From NCBI GenBank assembly GCA_013178155.1, contig JABLXH010000010.1, positions 1-64,000 of the forward strand: a stretch of 64,000 nt of DNA, read 5' to 3'. This document shows positions 50,723-59,524 of the stretch, one piece after another. The notes beneath the pieces are model-generated. The model did no database searches, was not told the DNA's origin, and was given only the letters and a program-made list of their open reading frames with translations. The DNA is from Armatimonadota bacterium. Lineage in GTDB: Bacteria > Armatimonadota > Zipacnadia > Zipacnadales > UBA11051. The translations under genes were made by a program, and so were the position numbers. Position 1 is the first letter of the stretch. Each line of letters opens with the position of its first letter.

Positions 50723-51013
50723 GTACAGGCCCCTTTCCTGAGATGGACGTCCGTGCCGCCTCTTAGCCGACAGCCACAGACACAGCGTCAGTAGGGAAGG
50801 GAACCAGGGGATACGCCGAGGTGGACATGAACCCGCCGGCTGCGAACAATGCCTCGGTCTGCGGATCGTGACCCCACGGCGGCTGCGCCCTGACCGCCGG
50901 ACAACAACACCTGCCGGCCCGCTGAGCCTGCACAACAGCCCAGTGGCCGCCCCCCCGCCGCAGCCCCTCCCATGACCGGTAAGCCCCGGTTCCAGCAAGC
51001 TGCGACGCTCCTG

Positions 51014-51033
51014 TGACCCTGCAGTCAGGGTCA
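51014..51033. promoter_or_regulatory. Perfect palindrome upstream of dnaA
   Basis: TGACCCTG-CAGT-CAGGGTCA is an exact inverted repeat about 300 bp upstream of the dnaA ATG. It could bind a dimeric regulator or form a hairpin in the long dnaA leader; no regulator is assigned. Confidence 0.45.
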
Positions 51034-51082
51034 TTGGGACACTCGCGGCCCGAATCCCTTGACAGAATCGTGACCGGAGGAG

Positions 51083-51110
51083 ACTTTACGAACAAAACGT
51101 GAACTTTACG
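51083..51110. repeat. Direct repeats of ACTTTACG upstream of dnaA
   Basis: ACTTTACG occurs at 51083-51090 and 51103-51110, 20 bp apart (two helical turns), in an AT-rich patch. They may be protein-binding iterons or part of an accessory origin region. Confidence 0.4.
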
Positions 51111-51137
51111 TCAAAAAATCCCTGATGAGGCCCGTCG

Positions 51138-51239
51138 TGTGGATAGTTCTGCGGTGTATAGCGTGGTGATAGCGCGGGCTAAGTCCAACAGTATCAGGCG
51201 CTCAGGAATTTTCCACAGGCTCTCCACAGGTGTGGAAAA
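51138..51239. promoter_or_regulatory. Cluster of DnaA-box-like sites upstream of dnaA
   Basis: Sites close to TTATCCACA are TGTGGATAG (51138-51146), TTTTCCACA (51209-51217), CTCTCCACA (51220-51228) and TGTGGAAAA (51231-51239). A further TGTGGAAAA is at 51476-51484. The last three of the cluster lie just downstream of the proposed dnaA promoter, where bound DnaA could repress transcription. The rest of 50723-51520 has no supported gene. Confidence 0.6.
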
Positions 51240-51268
51240 ATCTGTGTACGCCCTCCCCTGCGACGGCC

Positions 51269-51297
51269 AGTATAACGCAAGCACAACGCCAGGTCAA
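51269..51297 (-). promoter_or_regulatory. Distal promoter of dnaA
   Basis: On the minus strand TTGACC (51297-51292) and TATACT (51274-51269) are separated by exactly 17 bp. Transcription would start near 51261 and run through the DnaA boxes to dnaA, leaving a leader of about 540 nt. Confidence 0.65.
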
Positions 51298-51520
51298 AGG
51301 GTATTTCTCTTGACTTATCGGCAAAGTCATGACAATTGTGTCTAAAATGCGTTCGATTGCCGGGCACCCTGCATCCGCCACCGCCTCCCCCCGAGCATTG
51401 GCCCCTCCAGCCCACCTCAGCTTTCAAGAATCCTAACACCGCTTTCCCCAAAACCAGCCCTCAGCACAACAGGCCTGTGGAAAAGGTTCTTGAATGTCTT
51501 GAAAGCCAGTGCCCAGGACC

Positions 51521-52540
51521 TCAGACCCCGCAGTTTTCGTCGTCGTCTGGTGCGGGCACTATCCTCACCGGCCGCCCGATGGCTGCGGACTCCCGGGCGG
51601 CGCACAGGACCCGCAGCGTGCGGACCATGTCTCGCGCCGTGGCCAGTGGCGGCTGACCGGCCCGAAAGCGCTCCAGGGTGTCCCAGGTATAAGCCGGGTA
51701 GACATCCTCAAAGGCATTGCCCTTGACGTGGTCCGACTGCCCGTTGCGCCAGTTCACCACCATGTCGCCAAGGTCCGGACCGCCCGCATGCAGCGCATCG
51801 CAGTCCAGGGAGAAGTAGCGCTCATAGGTGTTGCTGGGCATGCAGTAGGAGACCTCGCCCACCCCGATCTCACCATCGGCGCCGACCATTGTCAGGCTGG
51901 CGATGTCCTCGATCGCCTCGCCCGACAGGCCGTGGGTCCACCGTGCACTCACCTCGACCACCTCGGTGGTGCACAGGTACAGCATCAGGTCCACCACATG
52001 GGGGCCAAAGTTGAACAGCGGCCCGCCGCCGGCCAGTTCCGGATCCAGCATCCACGGCACACCCCAGGTCCGGTACCGTCCCGGATCACCGGCAAAGAGA
52101 CGATAGTAGTAGTGATAGACCTGCCCCAGCTCTGCCTGGCGCGCCTTGAGCCATTGCACGATGGCGTAGTAGCGCGAAACCAGCGCCACGCTGCAAAACA
52201 GCCCCTCCGTCTCCGCCTTGGTCGCCACCGGTTCCAGGCGCTTCCAGTCCGTCCCCATGGGCTTCTCCATGTGGAAGGGCACGTGGCGGTGGATGAGCCA
52301 CGCGGCCAGGTCGGTCATGTCGCGATGAGGGGCATGGGCAAAGACGAAGTCGGGCTTCGTTTCGGCCAGGCAGCGCTCGTAATCGGTGTAGCGCGGGCAG
52401 TCTACCCGGTCCTTGACGATATCCACCAGCTCCTGGGAGGTGTCAGCGACCGCCACGATCTCCTCGCCCAGGGCATTGAGGGCGTCAATGTACATCAGCG
52501 GGACATGCCAGTGGCTGGCCCCGAGGATCGCGATCTTCAT
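51521..52540 (-). CDS. Gfo/Idh/MocA-family oxidoreductase
   Basis: A 339-residue member with an atypical opening: MKIAILGASHWHVPLMYIDAL, with GASHWH in place of GxGxxG. The lysine site is PFHMEKPMGTDWKRLE, and DPELAGGGPLFNFGPHVVDLML supplies the substrate-side His/Asp. It is monocistronic and divergent from the M60-like peptidase gene; the 170-bp spacer between them holds an operator-like palindrome. The substrate is not evident. Confidence 0.85.
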   Translation of the reverse strand: MKIAILGASHWHVPLMYIDALNALGEEIVAVADTSQELVDIVKDRVDCPRYTDYERCLAETKPDFVFAHAPHRDMTDLAAWLIHRHVPFHMEKPMGTDWKRLEPVATKAETEGLFCSVALVSRYYAIVQWLKARQAELGQVYHYYYRLFAGDPGRYRTWGVPWMLDPELAGGGPLFNFGPHVVDLMLYLCTTEVVEVSARWTHGLSGEAIEDIASLTMVGADGEIGVGEVSYCMPSNTYERYFSLDCDALHAGGPDLGDMVVNWRNGQSDHVKGNAFEDVYPAYTWDTLERFRAGQPPLATARDMVRTLRVLCAARESAAIGRPVRIVPAPDDDENCGV

Positions 52541-52605
52541 GCTGAGGCAACTCCTTCGGTCAACGGTAAGAAGTGGTCATTCCGCACGAACTCGGCGGAT
52601 TCCTC

Positions 52606-52668
52606 TTGCGTCAGGACGTCTAGCTGCGCTATAAGAATGGGGTCTGAAAGCCGCTGTAAGCGCTTACT
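52606..52668 (+). promoter_or_regulatory. Promoter with LacI-family-type operator
   Basis: A weak promoter, TTGCGT (52606-52611) - 18 bp - TATAAG (52630-52635), is followed by TGTAAGCGCTTACT (52655-52668), a perfect GTAAGCGCTTAC palindrome. This matches operators of LacI/GalR/CcpA-type regulators. Located just past the start site, it would act as a roadblock for the M60-like gene. No LacI-type gene lies in this window. Confidence 0.6.
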
Positions 52669-52711
52669 GGGGGCCGTCCGCCGCCAGTGCCCCAACCAGG
52701 AGGATTCCCTC

Positions 52712-54952
52712 GTGCGATCGCCCCTGACGATCTGTGTCTTGACCGCCGGTCTTGTTGGTCATCTCGCCTGGGCCCAACCGCAACCCGATCGCGACGCCGA
52801 CCTCCAGGCGCTGCTGGCGGGCGTCAGCGAGATCGCGGCGCCCGGCTGGCCCGGCTGCCTGGCTGTCTACGGTGACCAGGCCTTCGCCGTGGTCACCGGA
52901 AAGAGCGGGCAGGCGCACACGCCGGTCGTCGCCGCCGCCCACTACGACCGTGGCCGCATTGTGGCGCTGGGACACAATGGCTATTTTGGCCGCCAAGCGC
53001 TCAGCACGGCTGACACTGGTCAGTTTATGGTCAACGCCGTGGGGTGGCTGGCCGCTGGCCGGGGCGCCCGCCAGGATGCGATAAAGGTCGCGGTTCAGGG
53101 TTTGCCGGACTTCCTGGCGCTGCTGCAGGAGAAAGGGATCGCGGCCGAGGACATCGCAGCTCCGGGCTGGACCGCCAGGCTGGAGGGATATGACGTACTC
53201 GTCAGCACCGCGCTGCCCGGCTACGGCCCTGACGAGGTGCGGGCGGTCACCGACTTCGTGCGGCGGGGTGGAGGCCTCCTGTCGGGCGACACACCGTGGG
53301 GCTGGCTCCAGCTCAACCCCGGCAAGAGCCTCACCGCCGACCATGGCGGCAACCAGATCATCGCCCACGCCGGACTGGTGTGGGCCGATGGCGGGCTGGA
53401 CCGCACCGGGCCCCGCGGGTTTGTCACTGACCCACGGCCCAACCGGCTGGTTCATGCCGGCGCGGCTCTCGCGGCGGTGCTGGCCGAGAGCGACAATGCC
53501 CCGCTGAGTAAGGAGGAGTTGGCTCAGGCCACCTGGTCCATCACCCAGGCGGCGCGCGCGGTGCTCCCGGGCGACACCATCATCCTGCCCCGCTTGCGCG
53601 AGCTGCAGCAGCTCCACGTCGCCGAGGCAGTGCCAGGCCCCGACCAGCCCCTGAAGCTCGACCAGCCCCTGTTACGACTGGCCCTGACGCTGCAGATGGA
53701 GCAGATCAAGCAGGCTCCGGTGGACCAGGTAACCGCGCATCCCTCGGCCGCTCTCTTTCCCGGTGCAGTCCCCGCCGAGGCCCCGCGCGTGACCAGGACC
53801 TTGACGATCAACACGGCCGTGCCGGGTTGGCACAGTACAGGCCTTTACGCTGCTCCGGGCGAGGTGGTCACCGTGACTGTCCCCGAGGCCGCGGCCGACC
53901 AGGGTCTGCAGGTGCATATTGGCTGCCATACGGACACTCTCTGGGGCCTGGACACCTGGAAACGCTGTCCGGAGATCGTGCGCTGGTTCAGCCTCACCCA
54001 ACCGGTCACAAGGGCCGCCAACGCCTTTGGTGGTCTCGTGTATGTGGATGTACCCGGAGACTGCCCGCTGGGTGAGGTGACGGTCGAGGTCAGTGGCGCC
54101 GTGGAAGCGCCTTATTTCGTGCTCGGGCGAACCGACCCGCAGCAATGGCGGACCCTGCGCCAGGCGCCCGCGCCCTGGGCCGAATTGCAGGGGTCCAGCG
54201 TGATCCTGACGGTTCCCTCCGCCACCATCCGCAACCTCGACAACCCGGTGCAGCTCATGCAGTTCTGGTCCCACATCGGGGACTCCTGCAATGAGCTGCT
54301 CTCTCGCCCGGTGGCCCGCCCGCGCCCCGAGCGCTATGTGGCCGACGTGCAGATCAGCGCCGGCTACATGCACTCCGGGTACCCGATCATGACCCACCTG
54401 GATGGCGCGGACCTGGCGGTGGACCTGGAGAAGCTGCGCACGCAGGGTAGTTGGGGACACTTCCATGAGATCGGCCACAATCACCAGTCGGGGGACTGGA
54501 CCTTCAGCGGCACCGGTGAGGTCACAGTGAACCTCTTCTCGCTGTATCTCATTGACCGCTGCTGTGGGCTCAAGGACGTCGGCCACCCGGCGATCAAGCC
54601 TGAGGACCGTGAGAAGCGCACCCGCGAGCATCTGGCCGCCGGAGCGCCCTTTGAGAAGTGGCGGTCTGACCCGTTCCTGGCCCTCTACATGTACATGCAG
54701 CTACAGGAGGCCTTCGGTTGGGAGACCTACAAGCGGGTGTTTGCGGAGTACGACGCCCTGCCGGAGGCCGAGCGCCCAAAGACCGACGACGAGAAGCGTG
54801 ACCAGTGGATGGTGCGGTTCTCGCGGGCCGTGGGGCGCAACCTGGGTCCTTTCTTCCAGGCCTGGGGAGTACCCACCTCACAGGCCGCCCGGGACAGCAT
54901 CGCTTCCCTGCCGGTATGGATGCCCGAAGGCTTCCCGCCGGATCAGGGCTGA
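52712..54952 (+). CDS. Secreted M60-like (enhancin family) metallopeptidase
   Basis: The GTG at 52712 follows CAGGAGG and opens a signal peptide (RSPLTICVLTAGLVGHLAWA); the longer track ORF overlaps the oxidoreductase. Residues ~50-300 look like a class I glutamine-amidotransferase-like fold (GRIVALGHNGYFGRQAL, YDVLVSTALPGYGPDEVRAVTDFVRRGGGLL). The peptidase domain contains the zinc motif HEIGHNHQ at 585-592 with a downstream Glu in GEVTVNLFSLYL. M60-like peptidases often cleave mucin-type glycoproteins. Total length is 746 residues. Confidence 0.85.
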   Translation: MRSPLTICVLTAGLVGHLAWAQPQPDRDADLQALLAGVSEIAAPGWPGCLAVYGDQAFAVVTGKSGQAHTPVVAAAHYDRGRIVALGHNGYFGRQALSTADTGQFMVNAVGWLAAGRGARQDAIKVAVQGLPDFLALLQEKGIAAEDIAAPGWTARLEGYDVLVSTALPGYGPDEVRAVTDFVRRGGGLLSGDTPWGWLQLNPGKSLTADHGGNQIIAHAGLVWADGGLDRTGPRGFVTDPRPNRLVHAGAALAAVLAESDNAPLSKEELAQATWSITQAARAVLPGDTIILPRLRELQQLHVAEAVPGPDQPLKLDQPLLRLALTLQMEQIKQAPVDQVTAHPSAALFPGAVPAEAPRVTRTLTINTAVPGWHSTGLYAAPGEVVTVTVPEAAADQGLQVHIGCHTDTLWGLDTWKRCPEIVRWFSLTQPVTRAANAFGGLVYVDVPGDCPLGEVTVEVSGAVEAPYFVLGRTDPQQWRTLRQAPAPWAELQGSSVILTVPSATIRNLDNPVQLMQFWSHIGDSCNELLSRPVARPRPERYVADVQISAGYMHSGYPIMTHLDGADLAVDLEKLRTQGSWGHFHEIGHNHQSGDWTFSGTGEVTVNLFSLYLIDRCCGLKDVGHPAIKPEDREKRTREHLAAGAPFEKWRSDPFLALYMYMQLQEAFGWETYKRVFAEYDALPEAERPKTDDEKRDQWMVRFSRAVGRNLGPFFQAWGVPTSQAARDSIASLPVWMPEGFPPDQG

Positions 54953-54974
54953 GAGCAGACCGCAGAGCTGAGCA

Positions 54975-55006
54975 AAGCGGGAGGAGCCCTGAGGCTCCTC
55001 CCGCTT
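54975..55006. terminator. Bidirectional terminator between convergent genes
   Basis: AAGCGGGAGGAGCC and GGCTCCTCCCGCTT form a perfect 14-bp stem with a CTGA loop. It is followed by GTCGTTCTTGCT on the plus strand, with an A-rich flank on the other side. It separates the M60-like gene from the convergent oxidoreductase. Confidence 0.75.
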
Positions 55007-55033
55007 GTCGTTCTTGCTAGTGACCGAGTGGCT

Positions 55034-56056
55034 CTAGAGGCTGACAACCTTGCCCGTGTTCGCCGACTCGGTCTCGGCCATGCATACGGCCACCGAGTTC
55101 ATGGCTGACTCCGGGGTCACCCGTTCGGAGGCGACGCCCTTCTCCAGGCACTCAAGGAAGTGGACGAACTCACGCTGGTAACCTGTCTCTGCCGGAACCT
55201 GGGGGTACTGGACATCGCCCTCGGCGGGGAAGAACTGCAGCATGGGGTCAGTCGCCAGCGAGAACTGCAGCAGGCCGGCCTCGCCCAGGACCTGGTAGCC
55301 CATCTCAAACGGCACTGTGCCCGGCATGCCCCAGCCGCCCTCGGCCACGCACACGAAATCGGGATAGAGGTACTGGGTGACGGTGTGATCCACCCTGGGC
55401 CCCTCGGTGACCCGGTTGGCGGCGCGCGAGGAGACCGCCGGCGGCATTCCGAAGCAGTCGATGATGAAGTCCACATCGTGGATGTGCAGGTCCAGCAGCG
55501 CGCCACCTGACAGGGCGGTGTTCAGCAGCCACTTGCCTTCCGACCACACCGGCGGCGGAGACAGGCGGGTGAACTTGGCGGACACGATTCGCCCCAGGTG
55601 GCCGCTCTTGACCCAGTTGGCCAGCAACTCGTATTCCGGCCAGAAGCGAATGCACTGGGCGATGAACAGCAGCTTGCCGCTGGCTTTGGCGGCGTCAATC
55701 ATCTTCTGGCACTCGGCCGGGTTCAGGGCCATGGGCTTCTCGCAGATGACATGCTTGCCAGCCTCGAGCGCCTTGACCGTCATCTCGGCATGCAGGTGTG
55801 TCGGGGTGCAGATATCCACACACTCAATGCCGTCGTGCTGCAGCAGATCATCAAAGCTCGTGTAGCGGTTGACGCCCGAGAGGTCGAGCTTCTGGGCCTC
55901 GCCAATGTTGCCGCCCACCGGCTCCACCTGTTCCGCCACCCGCTCCGGCAGCTTGTCGCAGACAGCCAGCAGTTCCACGTTATCCATGGCCTGGTGGATG
56001 GCGAAGTGTTGCTGCCCCATGAAGCCCAGTCCCACAAGTCCCGTACGAACCATCAC
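55034..56056 (-). CDS. Gfo/Idh/MocA-family oxidoreductase
   Basis: A 340-residue classical member. VRTGLVGLGFMGQQHFAIH binds NAD, HVICEKPMALNPAECQKMI carries the catalytic Lys, and GGALLDLHIHDVDFIIDCFG the conserved Asp/His pair. The closing residues TESANTGKVVSL resemble myo-inositol/scyllo-inosose dehydrogenase-type relatives. It is single, convergent with the M60-like gene and divergent from the qatB-like gene across a 263-bp spacer with no gene. Confidence 0.9.
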   Translation of the reverse strand: MMVRTGLVGLGFMGQQHFAIHQAMDNVELLAVCDKLPERVAEQVEPVGGNIGEAQKLDLSGVNRYTSFDDLLQHDGIECVDICTPTHLHAEMTVKALEAGKHVICEKPMALNPAECQKMIDAAKASGKLLFIAQCIRFWPEYELLANWVKSGHLGRIVSAKFTRLSPPPVWSEGKWLLNTALSGGALLDLHIHDVDFIIDCFGMPPAVSSRAANRVTEGPRVDHTVTQYLYPDFVCVAEGGWGMPGTVPFEMGYQVLGEAGLLQFSLATDPMLQFFPAEGDVQYPQVPAETGYQREFVHFLECLEKGVASERVTPESAMNSVAVCMAETESANTGKVVSL

Positions 56057-56319
56057 GGCACCTCCTCAATGCAGCCCGGCCGGCCCTGGCGGGCGACCAG
56101 GGGTTCTTTCGTGTAGAGGGCAATTGGCCACGCTCCAGGCCTTCTCCTTCCCTTGCGGTGGCAAAAGCCTGAGCCATTCCTGAGTCTTGTTGCCTGGGTG
56201 TTACCGGCCCGTGACCTGGCCTTTCGGGGGGCGTGCTATCCTGGATGGTGGGAGGGAGGAATACCGGGGAGCGCGGCGAACTGTCGGCCCGGACAGCAGC
56301 GCCGGTCTACGAGCGAGGC

Positions 56320-57069
56320 ATGGGAACTTCCAGTGCGCAGCGCTCCCCCGCGACACCGGAGTGGGAGCGCGTGCGAGAGCTCTATCGTGAGGGCGAAGCG
56401 AACCCGGGAGTCATAGCTTCCCGGGTCGCGTCCGCCTTGGATGCCCGCACCCGGGCCGAGATGGCTGGCCCGGGGGTAGCAACCTGTCTGTCCTCGCTGC
56501 TGCGGGGCTCACGTCGGGTGGCTGAGGCCGGTCTGCCAGCCATCTGGCAAAGCCAGCCGGCGGCCCAGGGCCCGCCGGTTCTGCGGTTGGCCCAGGCCCT
56601 GCGGCAGGAGGCCGAACAGCGCATTGCCCGCAAGGGCTTGGCGTCGCGACCGACAGACCTGGCCCTGAACGCCCTGGGAACGAGCGCCATGGAAGCCGCT
56701 GCGGGCGGCGCACCCGGTGTGCTGGGTCTGAGCGAACCCGAGACAGCGGCCAACTTCGGAGCCTACGCCCGCGAAGGGCGGCTGGGCGATTTGTCCCTGT
56801 GCTTCCTTTCCCACGACTTTGACCACCTGTTCCGCTATTTCGTGAACCGCGACCTCAGTGACTTTATCGGCAGTCCCGCTCTACCCACGGTGGCCCATGG
56901 CTCGCGCTTGCGCGACGCCGTCGCGTTGCACTGCCGGCAACTGGTCCGGCAGGTGCCGGTCGCGGCTCTGGCCCCGCTCCTGGAACAGGCGGCAGCCGAG
57001 GACGCTGACGAGACGCAGGAGCAATTGCAGCAGGTGTTACGGGAGTTGACGGCCGAGGGATTGCGGTAG
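56320..57069 (+). CDS. QatB-like protein, partner of a QueC-like enzyme
   Basis: A 249-residue protein. The ATG at 56320 gives MGTSSAQRSP, the Met-Gly-Thr-Ser opening I associate with QatB of Qat anti-phage systems. The body is helical with RTRAEMAGPGVATCLSSLLRGSR near 65 and a conserved-looking C terminus, DFDHLFRYFVNRDLSDFIG. The longer track start at 56233 would bury that Gly. Its ribosome-binding site is weak (GCGAGG). QatC follows after 27 bp. QatB is known only as a component of unknown biochemistry; the family call rests on this and on the neighbour. Confidence 0.62.
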   Translation: MGTSSAQRSPATPEWERVRELYREGEANPGVIASRVASALDARTRAEMAGPGVATCLSSLLRGSRRVAEAGLPAIWQSQPAAQGPPVLRLAQALRQEAEQRIARKGLASRPTDLALNALGTSAMEAAAGGAPGVLGLSEPETAANFGAYAREGRLGDLSLCFLSHDFDHLFRYFVNRDLSDFIGSPALPTVAHGSRLRDAVALHCRQLVRQVPVAALAPLLEQAAAEDADETQEQLQQVLRELTAEGLR

Positions 57070-57095
57070 ATAACTGCCGCGGGAGGGTAAGCCGC

Positions 57096-58445
57096 GTGCC
57101 GGTCCATGTGGTCACCAACAACGGGCCAGACCCGCTGCCCGCCGCCGCGTGCGGGGCGGACCTGTGCCTGCGCTGGGAGGGTCCGGGGCGCAATGCGCTG
57201 CGCAACCTGGCGCCGCTGACGGCCCTGCTGGCCGCCGAACCGCCGCCGCTGGCCGCCGACCTCCTGGACATCGCGACCGCCGTCTACCTGGCCGACATCG
57301 GGGTGCTCCGCGGGCGCAACGAGGACTGGGTGCGCAACCTGGACCTCACCATCGCGGTACGGGAGCCGAGCTTCTGGCGGGAGCATGCCGGTGACCTGAG
57401 CCATCTCCTCTATGTTCTGACGCGGGATGGCATCAGCTTCAATTTCCAACTCGCCAGCGGATCCGGCACTGCACACGCCGCGACAGCTATCGCCCGGCCC
57501 TTCAGCGCCGACTGCGTCTCCCTGTTGTCGGGTGGCCTGGACTCGCTGGCGGGTGCCGTCATGCTGTTGCGGACCGGACGGCGCCCGCTGCTGGTGGCAC
57601 ATCAGTCTGGCAATCCGACGGTGCGCGCGGCGCAAAACGACGTCCTGGCGATGCTGGAACGTCTGGGGGGGGGACAGTTTGCCTTCGCGGGGACCCAGGT
57701 CAGCGCCAGCGGCCGCTCCGCCTCCGCCCTGCCGTTCCCGGCCCCCGGGGCGCGAGAGCCCTCGCAGCGCTCGCGGTCGCTGTTGTACCTCGCCCTGGCG
57801 GTGTTCGCAGCCAGCACCCAGGGCCTGCGCGAGGTCTACTGCTTCGAGAACGGCCTGCTCACCGTGGCCTTGCCTCTTTCCAGCGCTCGCGTCGGAGGAC
57901 TGTCCACTCGCAGCACCCATCCGCGCGTTATCGCCCTGGCGAACCGTCTGTGTCAGGCGGCCGATCTGGGCTGCGAGATACTGAATCCCTTCACCTACCA
58001 GACGAAAGCTGAACTCATCCGCGACATCCTGCGCCCGGCGCTCGGGCCCCTGGAGATCCAGAAGACCGTGAGCTGCTGGGCGGCGGGCCGGCGCTCGCGG
58101 CAGTGTGGGGGATGCGTGGCCTGTCTCGTCCGGCGCTTCGCCATGCTGGCGGCTGGCCTGCCGGATGAGGCCTACGAAGTGGATGTCCTGAGACACCCCG
58201 CCCGATATGCGGGCACCGAGGCCTACACGAACCTCGTGGACCTCCTGGGCCAGTGCGCCGAGTTCCTGCGGCGCGACGATCTGGAGCTGCTGGCACTGTG
58301 GCCCGAGCTTCTGGACCTGCAAGCCGCGGCCGTCTCCCTCACCGACGTGCTGGCAATGTACCGGCGTTACGCCGCCGAAGTGCAGGGCGTCGTGGAGGCC
58401 CACTTCCCCGAGGCCGCGGCCCTCTTGCATTCCGCAGACCGGTAG
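57096..58445 (+). CDS. QatC-like QueC-family enzyme
   Basis: A 449-residue protein. The adenylation (PP-loop) motif LLSGGLDSLAGAV is at 143-155, as in QueC, which makes 7-cyano-7-deazaguanine. The QueC zinc site is present near the C terminus: C327, C337, C340 and C343 in SCW...QCGGCVACLVRR. About 135 extra residues precede the PP loop, the architecture of QatC rather than housekeeping QueC (~225 residues). A GTG start follows GGGAGGG. No queD, queE or queF is nearby, arguing against queuosine synthesis. No qatA or qatD is in the window. Confidence 0.8.
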   Translation: MPVHVVTNNGPDPLPAAACGADLCLRWEGPGRNALRNLAPLTALLAAEPPPLAADLLDIATAVYLADIGVLRGRNEDWVRNLDLTIAVREPSFWREHAGDLSHLLYVLTRDGISFNFQLASGSGTAHAATAIARPFSADCVSLLSGGLDSLAGAVMLLRTGRRPLLVAHQSGNPTVRAAQNDVLAMLERLGGGQFAFAGTQVSASGRSASALPFPAPGAREPSQRSRSLLYLALAVFAASTQGLREVYCFENGLLTVALPLSSARVGGLSTRSTHPRVIALANRLCQAADLGCEILNPFTYQTKAELIRDILRPALGPLEIQKTVSCWAAGRRSRQCGGCVACLVRRFAMLAAGLPDEAYEVDVLRHPARYAGTEAYTNLVDLLGQCAEFLRRDDLELLALWPELLDLQAAAVSLTDVLAMYRRYAAEVQGVVEAHFPEAAALLHSADR

Positions 58446-58507
58446 GATTCCGTACCAAAGCGCGACACGCGCGGCACCAACGGCTGGTCGCGGTCTGATG
58501 ACCGCTC

Positions 58508-59524
58508 CTACCGTGGCGCCGCCGCCACCTCTGCCAGAACCCGCAGATGCGCCGCCGGGGTCCGGGCGATCACTCCACACGCCGGGGCCAGGATGTCCAC
58601 CCCCATGTCCAGGGCTCGCCGGGCGTTGGCGGCAATGGCCTCCGGCGCTCCCGCCCGCAGCAACTCGGCGCTGATGTTGCCCATCAGTCGCTGACGCCGG
58701 AGCGCGGCGCGGGCCCGAGGGAGCGAAGCCGTCTCATCCACACTGACCGCTGCCACTTCCAGGTCGGCCAGGTGACCCAGGATGGTGTTGGGGCAGCCGC
58801 AGACGTGGACGATGGCCGGGGCGCCGGCCTCTCGCACTGCCGCCACGGCCTGGCGGAGGTATGGCCCGGCGAACTCGGCATACGCTTTGGCCCCGAGCAG
58901 CTCCCCCGTCGCCGTCGGGTCACTGATGACGATGGCGTCCGCGCCAGCCTCGACCTGCGACCGGGCGAAATCCGCCACCACCGGCGCACACCGCCGCAGC
59001 AGGTCATGGACTGCCGCCGGGTCACGGCGCACCGCCCGCAGCAGCAGCCCCGCCTCCAGCACCTGCCCCGCCAGGCTGAACGGGCCGACGGTGGCCCCCA
59101 GCACCGCCACTTCCGGCGCCCTCTCACGCAGCAGGCGAATGGCCTGGAGTGTCACCTGGCGCCGGGGGCCAGGCTTCTCGCTCGGGCTTTGCAGAGCGGC
59201 AAGGTCGCGTACCTCGCGCATCGGCTCGGCCAGCACCCGTGGCTGAACGTCACGGCTGCCGAAGTGAATGTCCGCGCCCAGTTCCTCCGCCTCAATAGTC
59301 ATGCAGAACGGCACAGCCACGGCGTCGAAGCCGCTGGCTTGCTGGGTCGCCAGGGCCAGCTTCGCCATCGCGTCAGCCTCATGGTGCGCCTCGGGCCAGT
59401 AGCAACCGCAAGCATCCATGGCCTCCGCGATCGCAAAGGACATCATGCCGCCGCCGCAGATGACCGGTGGGCGTGGTGTGGGCTCTCCGCGCAGGCAGGC
59501 CAGAAGCAGCTCCCTGGAGCTCAT
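58508..59524 (-). CDS. UroD/MtaA-CmuA-type corrinoid methyltransferase
   Basis: A 338-residue UroD-fold methyltransferase. Zinc-binding residues appear in APAIVHVCGCPNTILG and VDILAPACGVIART, the HxC...C pattern of MtaA/MtbA/CmuA, which move a methyl group between a corrinoid protein and a thiol or folate. ISAELLRAGAPEAI near the end is typical. It overlaps the preceding gene by ATGA and is the last gene of the corrinoid operon. It is convergent with qatC. The acceptor cannot be read from sequence. Confidence 0.82.
   Translation of the reverse strand: MSSRELLLACLRGEPTPRPPVICGGGMMSFAIAEAMDACGCYWPEAHHEADAMAKLALATQQASGFDAVAVPFCMTIEAEELGADIHFGSRDVQPRVLAEPMREVRDLAALQSPSEKPGPRRQVTLQAIRLLRERAPEVAVLGATVGPFSLAGQVLEAGLLLRAVRRDPAAVHDLLRRCAPVVADFARSQVEAGADAIVISDPTATGELLGAKAYAEFAGPYLRQAVAAVREAGAPAIVHVCGCPNTILGHLADLEVAAVSVDETASLPRARAALRRQRLMGNISAELLRAGAPEAIAANARRALDMGVDILAPACGVIARTPAAHLRVLAEVAAAPR

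Noticed and set aside
50763-51095. 110-residue minus-strand ORF in the dnaA leader
   Set aside because: No ribosome-binding site, uncommon start codon and no conserved features; it lies in the probable regulatory leader.
52664-53617. 317-residue minus-strand ORF
   Set aside because: Antisense shadow of the M60-like peptidase gene.
56835-58580. 581-residue minus-strand ORF over qatB-qatC
   Set aside because: The plus strand carries the SGGLDS and zinc-site motifs; the antisense frame is Gln/Arg-rich without motifs.
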